Positions 59,113-64,000 of a stretch of DNA of 64,000 nucleotides are shown in pieces. The notes beneath the pieces are model-generated. The model searched no databases, had not been told where the DNA came from, and saw only the letters and a program-made list of their open reading frames with translations. Both the position numbers and the translations under genes were made by a program. Source of the stretch: Candidatus Brockarchaeota archaeon (GTDB lineage: Archaea > Thermoproteota > EX4484-205 > JAAOZP01); the NCBI GenBank assembly GCA_017601225.1, contig JAFNIX010000007.1, forward strand, positions 49,291 through 113,290, in the 5' to 3' direction. Every line of letters starts with the position of its first letter. Within the stretch, counting starts at the first letter, position 1.

Positions 59113-59349
59113 ATGGAAAAGGAGGAGAGTAGAGTAACTGTTAAGTATCAAACGACTATACCGCAGAAAATAAGAAAACATCTTGGAATAAAGCCTGGAG
59201 AAAAGGTTGAATGGCGTGTTGTCAGGGGGATGGTTGTTGTAGACGTGCCGAGAAAGGTGAAAAATCCTGTAAAATTCCTGACATCCCAGGTAAAGCTTGA
59301 TCTGGATGCTGTTAAACTCGTAAGGGAAGCCAGAGAGGAATTTAAATGA
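59113..59349 (+). CDS. AbrB-type antitoxin
   Basis: 78 residues: the AbrB swapped hairpin VTVKYQTTIPQKIRKHLGIKPGEKVEWRVV, then a charged tail for toxin binding. The ATG at 59113 is chosen because the fold begins a few residues later; the frame is open to a GTG at 59086. The stop overlaps the start of a truncated PIN gene (ATGA). Confidence 0.83.
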   Translation: MEKEESRVTVKYQTTIPQKIRKHLGIKPGEKVEWRVVRGMVVVDVPRKVKNPVKFLTSQVKLDLDAVKLVREAREEFK

Positions 59350-59516
59350 TTTATGTTGACACGAATGTTTTCATTTACGCTATTGAAAATCATAGCGCAC
59401 GCTTGGAACAGCATAATCACTTTTATCATTTCCTATTTGAAAAATCATCCCTTGGAAGTTATTTAAGATACCTCTTTTTTAAAAAAGCCTTGTTCACTGG
59501 TCTTGTCTATTCATGA
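59346..59516 (+). pseudogene. Truncated PIN toxin
   Basis: The ATG overlapping the antitoxin stop begins a PIN domain (MIYVDTNVFIYAIENHSARLEQ, first catalytic Asp present), but after about 25 residues the similarity ends and the frame stops at 59514-59516 after 56 codons. The remaining catalytic residues are absent. The following 175 bp have no gene. The toxin has been deleted while its antitoxin survives. Confidence 0.65.
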
Positions 59517-59642
59517 TGGCGGTCTTGCAAGCCGTGCTGGTGCGAAAAATGCGTGCTATTGATCCTTTGCGATAATCGTGTTTATACTAATGCGAGGTTA
59601 AAAGGCAGGGGCTTTTCTAACAGTACTTGTAGGCACGCGTTT

Positions 59643-59691
59643 AAGACTTTAAAAGATTTATAAGTAAGACTAAAGTCTTATTTATAAGACT
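59643..59691 (+). promoter_or_regulatory. HEPN/MNT promoter with AAGACT operator repeats
   Basis: AAGACT occurs at 59643, 59666 and 59686, and the reverse AGTCTT at 59674, so AAGACT-aa-AGTCTT (59666-59679) is a palindrome. A TATA-like gatttataag (about 59655-59664) precedes the HEPN ATG at 59692 by about 30 nt, giving a leaderless transcript. The last repeat abuts the start codon. It is the probable autoregulatory site. Confidence 0.6.
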
Positions 59692-60060
59692 ATGGGAAGC
59701 TTAGAACACCACCGCAGACTTTCCAAAGAGAAAAAAGATGCTGCTTTCGAAGAATACGAGAAGAAAAGGTATACTGTTGTCGGAGACTTGGCGATTAAGG
59801 CTGTGGAGCAGGCCATAGAGGCCTTAGCTTCTCTCGACGGCCTGCACTTCCACACGAGTCCCAGGAGCGCGCATGCCGACAGGATATCGTGGGTTAAGAG
59901 AAAATTCCCGGAACTCTCGGGCTATGTGGATATGCTGTGGGGTGCGTACGGTATGCTTGGCTACGAGGGGGTTGATGGCGAGAGGGCTGGAAAAGTTTTG
60001 GAGGCTATGGAGGTTATTCTCAATGGTTTTGAAGAGAAGACTGGAGTACGATTTAAGTAG
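59692..60060 (+). CDS. HEPN-domain protein (toxin partner of MNT)
   Basis: 122 residues, all-helical HEPN: RRLSKEKKDAAFEEYEKKRYTVVGDLAIKAVEQAIEALASL, then a helical hairpin with GAYGMLGYEGVDGERAGKVLEAME. It overlaps the nucleotidyltransferase gene by 38 nt. In known pairs the HEPN protein is an RNase toxin, neutralised by adenylylation by the MNT partner. This copy is intact, unlike the pair at 58.3-59.0 kb. Confidence 0.78.
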   Translation: MGSLEHHRRLSKEKKDAAFEEYEKKRYTVVGDLAIKAVEQAIEALASLDGLHFHTSPRSAHADRISWVKRKFPELSGYVDMLWGAYGMLGYEGVDGERAGKVLEAMEVILNGFEEKTGVRFK

Positions 60061-60646
60061 CTTAACCGAGGAGGTTTCCTCGATCAACGAGGTTATTGCA
60101 ATAATACTTTTCGGCAGTGTTGCAAGGGGAGACTACGACGAGTATTCTGACTACGATCTGCTCGTAGTGTTCAAGGATAGGGGGAGCATGTGGCGTAGGT
60201 GGGATGAGCTTTTCCAGAAGGTTGGGAGGCTTAACCTGCTTGTTCACCTTATTCCGAAGAGCCTCGACGAGTTCACCGGTGGCGAGCCGACTTTCCTAGG
60301 GGAGGTTTTTAAACACGGTAGGCTTCTCTATTCAAAGTACCCGTTTCAATCCTACCTGGTGCCATTTAACCTTAGACGCATAAGGCTCCTAACTTACAGC
60401 ATGAGAAGGCTGAGGCAAGAGGATAAGATGAGGCTTCTCTACAAGCTTTATGGCAAGAAGGGGGCTAGAAATACGGGGCTCATCAATAGGCTGGGCGGTT
60501 TAAAGATTGGCGAGGGATGCGTAATCATGCCGGAAGAGAATGCTGAAACCATCGTGAAGGTGTTGAGGGAACACGGGGTTGAGGTGGAATCCTTCGATGC
60601 CTATGTTCCGGAGGCGAGCTGGAAACTAAAGAGAGAAAACCCGTAA
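60023..60646 (+). CDS. MNT-type nucleotidyltransferase with C-terminal extension
   Basis: About 207 residues from an ATG at 60023 that lies inside the HEPN 3' end; a longer open frame to 59873 is HEPN shadow. The active site is IILFGSVARGDYDEYSDYDLLVVF (GSxxxG..D.D). The C-terminal 100 residues (HGRLLYSKYPFQSYLVPFNL, LLYKLYGKKGARNTGLINRL) exceed a minimal MNT and look like a strand-helix domain of unknown role. It is the likely antitoxin of the HEPN protein. Confidence 0.82.
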   Translation: MVLKRRLEYDLSSLTEEVSSINEVIAIILFGSVARGDYDEYSDYDLLVVFKDRGSMWRRWDELFQKVGRLNLLVHLIPKSLDEFTGGEPTFLGEVFKHGRLLYSKYPFQSYLVPFNLRRIRLLTYSMRRLRQEDKMRLLYKLYGKKGARNTGLINRLGGLKIGEGCVIMPEENAETIVKVLREHGVEVESFDAYVPEASWKLKRENP

Positions 60647-60686
60647 GGATTATTTGAAACTGCAGTACCCGTTTGAGCCATCCTTA

Positions 60687-61346
60687 CTATAGGATTATTG
60701 AAAGTATTTCGGACAACTCGTTTATTATGAAGTCTGGTTTAGCTGCTTCAAGCTCAGACTTTGGCCTCACGCTTCTTAATACTGCTGCCGTGTATGTGCC
60801 TGCAGCCCTCCCGGATTCAATGTCCTCCGGCCTGTCCCCGATCATCAAAGCCTCCTCCGGCTTCACATTCAGCATTTTAACGGCCTTCAGAACAGGCTCG
60901 GGTGCCGGCTTGGGTTTCTCAGCATCCCCGGCTGAAACAGTCACGTTGAAGAAGCCTCCTATTTTGAAGCTGTTCAAATAGTTCGGCAATTCCTCCCTGC
61001 TCGTGTTCGACACTACTCCAAGCAGGTAGCCTCTCTTCCTCAGCTCTCTAAGTGTCTCCAGAGCATCAGGATAGAGCCTGCCGTATTTAGGCATATACGT
61101 GTAGATCCATTCTCTAACCATCATCGTTGAAAACTCCTCTAAGTTCATGTTTAACCCTGTTTCCTTGGCGATGGTTTCAGCTATTGTTCTCGAGGTTTTC
61201 CCGACAAGCCTAGCGTTCTCGCTGAAGCTTCTCTCAGGCATGTTGAACCTCCTTAAAATATCGTTGACCATGATGTGGAATGCTTCGAAAGTGTCGACTA
61301 GGGTCCCATCCAAGTCGAACAGTACTGCTTTAACCTTGAGAAACAT
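60687..61346 (-). CDS. HAD-family phosphatase (phosphoglycolate phosphatase-like)
   Basis: About 219 residues. HAD motif I is LFDLDGTLVDTFEAF, motif II VVSNTS, motif III with KPKPAPEPVLKA, and motif IV ALMIGDRPEDIESGRAAG. The alpha-helical cap is of the small type found in Gph-like enzymes. The ATG at 61346 is used because a TATA-like tttaaaaac lies 22-32 nt upstream; the longer frame to 61457 includes that promoter. The substrate may be phosphoglycolate or another small phosphate ester. Confidence 0.88.
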   Translation of the reverse strand: MFLKVKAVLFDLDGTLVDTFEAFHIMVNDILRRFNMPERSFSENARLVGKTSRTIAETIAKETGLNMNLEEFSTMMVREWIYTYMPKYGRLYPDALETLRELRKRGYLLGVVSNTSREELPNYLNSFKIGGFFNVTVSAGDAEKPKPAPEPVLKAVKMLNVKPEEALMIGDRPEDIESGRAAGTYTAAVLRSVRPKSELEAAKPDFIINELSEILSIIL

Positions 61347-61551
61347 GTTGGGGAAGCTTGAGGAGACTGTTTTTAAACTTGTAGGGGTACGTAGTGCTTT
61401 TAAAATCTTGACGAGCCCGGCGGAATTAAGCCAAGCATTAGCCAGGTCATAAAGCATGCTTCTAATGCTTTAAATCCGGCAGAAAGTTCACGTTATTTCT
61501 TTCCTTAAAATATGTGCTTAAATACTTGTTGAGAGTAGTTTCTTTGAAAAG

Positions 61552-62043
61552 ATGCTTAAGAGGAGGATTGTGATAAAGGGGGAGAAGGTGCAGGATGTTG
61601 GTTACAGGCTTTTCCTCCTGGAGGCTGCAGAATCCTTAGGCTTAAAGGGTTTCCAGGCTAGGAACGTGGATGATTACGTGGAGTTTCTCGTAGAAGGGGA
61701 GGAGGAACCTGTAACTAGGTTTGTGGATTTTGCTAAAAAGAACTATCCGGAGCCAGCGATGGTTAATGAGGTTTTTGAAGAACCGTATGAGGGCAGCGTA
61801 ATGTCTCTGGAAGGGTTTTACAGAAGCTTCAGCCTGAGCCAGCTAGTTAAAATCGTAAGCATAGGGGGCAGCATTCTGGGGAAGCAGGATGAAACGCTGG
61901 AGAAAAAGGGCTCAATGCTTGAAAAACAGGATACGGCACTGGAGAAACAGGATGTTTTAATAGATGAGGTTAGGAGCTTGAGGAACGATCTTAAAGCCTA
62001 TATGGATGAAAGATTTTCGAAAGATAGAGCTGGAAACAACTAA
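61552..62043 (+). CDS. Acylphosphatase-like protein with short heptad tail (second copy)
   Basis: 163 residues. Residues 1-90 are acylphosphatase-like (KVQDVGYRLFLLEA with the phosphate-loop Arg; GFQARNVDDYVEFLV with the Asn). Residues about 115-150 carry fewer heptads (ILGKQDE, TLEKKGS, MLEKQDT, ALEKQDV), ending with SLRNDLKAYMDERF. It is clearly paralogous to the protein at 502-1128, with half its repeat number. A TATA-like cttaaatac lies about 25-33 nt before the ATG. Confidence 0.75.
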   Translation: MLKRRIVIKGEKVQDVGYRLFLLEAAESLGLKGFQARNVDDYVEFLVEGEEEPVTRFVDFAKKNYPEPAMVNEVFEEPYEGSVMSLEGFYRSFSLSQLVKIVSIGGSILGKQDETLEKKGSMLEKQDTALEKQDVLIDEVRSLRNDLKAYMDERFSKDRAGNN

Positions 62044-62239
62044 GAAGGAAAAGATAGGAATAGAATAGGGGAGTCTGTTCCGGCTTCACGCTAATGCAGG
62101 CTGATTCAGGATTTAGCCAGTTTAAGCATTCAAGTTGGGATCAACATGGCAATTGGAAACCCGATTTTCCTTCGCATAGAAGCGTTAGCTGTAAGGCGAA
62201 GAAAAAACTTTATTTAGTTTAAAACCTATTCAAAGCCAA

Positions 62240-63370
62240 ATGAAGACGAGTAGGGAAGTTTTCAGAAAGCTTGAGGAAGAGTACTCCGGGTATCTCGAGG
62301 GCGAGACGGTGGACAGGTTTTTCGAAGACTTTGGAATAAGGTTTGCAGCCGGACACTGGGCTGCTGGCGACTTCCTAGACAGGTTCGCCACAAGAGGTTA
62401 TAACAGTGATAATCCTGATTTCAAGAGCGACATTATTTCTCAGCTCAGGAGGGTTAAGAGGGCCGGGATCAAAGGGGTTGAGTTTCACGACTCGCTCTTC
62501 ATAGATTCAAGCTACAGGAAGGTTGAAAGCATTGTTAGCGAGGTTAAGGCTGAGCTTGAGAAGCTGGGTTTAACGCCTACGAACATGAATACAAATCTTT
62601 GGACGGATCCTAAGTGGAAGCTCGGCGGAATAACGAACCCTTGTAGGAGGATTAGGGAGGATGCTCTTCAAATAGCTTTCCAGGCCGTTGAGCTGGCTAA
62701 GGAGATTGGGTGCAGCAGCGTCTCCCTTTGGCCCGGGTCCGACGGCTGGGATTATAATTTCGAGGTTAACTATGGGAGGCAGCTTGAACTATTCATAGAT
62801 GGTTGCGAGATGATAAACAGGGAGGCTAAGAGGGCTGGCCTAGTGTTCGGAGTGGAGGCTAAGCTTCATGAGCCCAGGGAGGGGAACATGGTTATTCCAA
62901 CAACCCATCTGGCAGCCCTAGTTGCCAAGACTGTTAACGAGAGGACCGGCGGGACTAACATGGGTGTATGCATCGACTACGGGCATGAGCAGATGTATGC
63001 TGTCGAGCCCGCAGCAACCGTTTACGCCCTGAAGGCCTTCGGGGTCCCGCTCGTTAACTTCCATGTTAACACCGCGAAAACGCACAGCAACGACGAGGAC
63101 AGGGTCACCGGGACCGGCGACGTTTGGAGGATGGTCGACTTCATATATGCTGCGATCGATACGGGTTACAATGGGTGGTTCGGCGAGGACCAGTTCACCT
63201 ATAGGATGGACCCTGTGAAAGCCATGTATTTATCCAAGGAGCTTTTCGCAAACCTTGCGAAAAAGGCCCTCTTAATTTACAGTAAGAAAGAGGAACTGGA
63301 AAAAGTCAGAGAGACCGGCGACCAGGCTAGGATAATCGACTTCGTCAAGAAAATCATCCTGGTGGGATAG
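62240..63370 (+). CDS. TIM-barrel sugar isomerase (xylose/L-rhamnose isomerase-like)
   Basis: 376 residues of the xylose-isomerase-like barrel. Metal ligands appear in order: Glu (with following Lys) in FGVEAKLHEP, Asp in GVCIDYGHEQM, His in LVNFHVNTAK and acidic residues in WFGEDQFTYRMDP. The E-x-K pair and HEP motif resemble Pseudomonas-type L-rhamnose isomerase more than classical XylA. It could convert an L-deoxyhexose to the ketose used by the kinase (40253) and aldolase (39399). A TATA-like ttatttagt is about 30 nt before the ATG. The substrate is inferred. Confidence 0.78.
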   Translation: MKTSREVFRKLEEEYSGYLEGETVDRFFEDFGIRFAAGHWAAGDFLDRFATRGYNSDNPDFKSDIISQLRRVKRAGIKGVEFHDSLFIDSSYRKVESIVSEVKAELEKLGLTPTNMNTNLWTDPKWKLGGITNPCRRIREDALQIAFQAVELAKEIGCSSVSLWPGSDGWDYNFEVNYGRQLELFIDGCEMINREAKRAGLVFGVEAKLHEPREGNMVIPTTHLAALVAKTVNERTGGTNMGVCIDYGHEQMYAVEPAATVYALKAFGVPLVNFHVNTAKTHSNDEDRVTGTGDVWRMVDFIYAAIDTGYNGWFGEDQFTYRMDPVKAMYLSKELFANLAKKALLIYSKKEELEKVRETGDQARIIDFVKKIILVG

Positions 63371-63765
63371 GATTAGAAAAGCTAAACCTGAAATCGTTAC
63401 ACCCCTCTGTTTTCTTGACTTCCTCGCCGATCCTCGCCCTCTCTCCCGGATCTTTCCATACTGAGTCTTTCCCAGTATCCCTCTATCGGTGTTTAACCTG
63501 CACCGCCTTTTGAATTCCAGCATTCTCTCTCTTCAGGCGGAATCAACTTGCGCGTCCCCAAGCTACCGATGATATAATCCCCTATCGCCTCCTAAATTGC
63601 TTGTTTCTCATCTTGATAAGCCGCGTGCTCGGTGTTGCCAAGGCTAATGAAAGCATATATGCCTTGGTGTGCTGAACCATTGGGAGAAGCCACGAGGAGG
63701 CTTACGATGTTTTTACAGTTCTAAACATAAAAGTTTAAAACTGTTAACCCGTAGAGTCTTTAAGA
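63371..63765. other. Gene-free gap before the peroxiredoxin gene
   Basis: No convincing frame on either strand. The right end holds a TATA-like gtttaaaac at about 63733-63741, 25-32 nt before the peroxiredoxin ATG, implying leaderless transcription. Nothing else is recognised. Confidence 0.4.
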
Positions 63766-64000
63766 ATGGTTCTGATCGGTGAGCCGGCTCCTGATTTCGA
63801 GGTTCAAACCACAAGGGGCAGGATCAGGCTTTCCGAGCTAAGGGGTAGATGGGTTCTCCTCCTGACGCATCCCTCAAGCTTCAACCCTGTCTGCACAACT
63901 GAGATGATCGCTCTTTCCCAGAGGATTGACGACTTCAGGAAGAGCGGGGTCGAGGTTTTCTCAATATGCCCGGAGAGCCTTATGAGCGTAATATCCTGGG
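63766..64000 (+). CDS. Peroxiredoxin, N-terminal part (cut by window edge)
   Basis: The first 78 codons of a thioredoxin-fold peroxidase: GEPAPDFEVQTTRGRIRLSEL, then WVLLLTHPSSFNPVCTTEMIAL with the peroxidatic Cys in the PVCTTE motif, and FSICPESLMSVISW. This is the Prx6/1-Cys-like archaeal class (HPxxFxPVCTTE). It reduces hydrogen peroxide and alkyl peroxides. Any resolving cysteine lies beyond the edge. Confidence 0.92.
   Translation, partial: MVLIGEPAPDFEVQTTRGRIRLSELRGRWVLLLTHPSSFNPVCTTEMIALSQRIDDFRKSGVEVFSICPESLMSVISW

Overview
The window is archaeal, most likely a thermophilic member of the Thermoproteota/TACK group; I cannot name a genus. The evidence is GatE at the left edge, ribosomal protein S30e, archaeal Elp3, the tetraether lipid synthase Tes, HerA/NurA, THEP1, a GxGD prepilin peptidase and class III (SP-type) pilins. 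Many genes have a TATA box 22-35 nt before an ATG, TTG or GTG, with little or no leader. I found no rRNA, tRNA or CRISPR array.

Layout. 0-5.6 kb: gatE (partial), an acylphosphatase-like protein with a heptad-repeat tail, then a four-gene operon (universal stress protein, cation/proton antiporter, frameshifted radical SAM/SPASM protein, DGC zinc protein). A divergent Lrp-type regulator with palindromic operators lies beside it. 5.6-12 kb: elp3 and a toxin-antitoxin island (VapBC, AbrB-PIN, HicBA with no toxin start codon, AbiEi/AbiEii) enclosing rps30e. 12-22.4 kb: the most unusual part. Five tightly packed minus-strand genes encode a 1611-residue secreted protein ending in a PD-(D/E)XK nuclease-like domain, a membrane-anchored surface protein, a RadB/KaiC-like ATPase and two degenerate HerA/VirD4-like proteins, one of them with four membrane helices. 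A small unknown gene converges on the nuclease end and is a candidate immunity gene. A membrane-anchored winged-helix regulator and an array of GGTAARC half-sites lie at the head of the operon. I read this as a candidate archaeal polymorphic-toxin or DNA-processing export system.

23-31.5 kb: a secreted transglutaminase-like protein, herA-nurA, a RecJ-like DHH phosphoesterase and a large DNRLRE/Ig-like surface protein. 31.7-42 kb: a CBS protein, a Trm14-type tRNA methyltransferase, an ICMT-like membrane methyltransferase and sugar genes (GH4 alpha-galactosidase, GH29 alpha-fucosidase, class II aldolase, FGGY kinase, ornithine cyclodeaminase homologue). A rhamnose-isomerase-like TIM barrel at 62.2 kb would complete an isomerase-kinase-aldolase route for a deoxy sugar. 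42-45 kb: tes, interrupted by an intein exactly at the third cysteine of its radical SAM motif. 45-58 kb: a non-archaellum type IV pilus locus, with THEP1, a phosphoesterase, prepilin peptidase, assembly ATPase and pilin on one strand, and the membrane platform plus five pilin-like or giant adhesin proteins on the other. 58-60.7 kb: a second toxin-antitoxin cluster (decayed HEPN/MNT, AbrB with truncated PIN, intact HEPN/MNT). 60.7-64 kb: a HAD phosphatase, a second heptad-tailed acylphosphatase-like protein, the TIM-barrel isomerase and a peroxiredoxin cut by the right edge.
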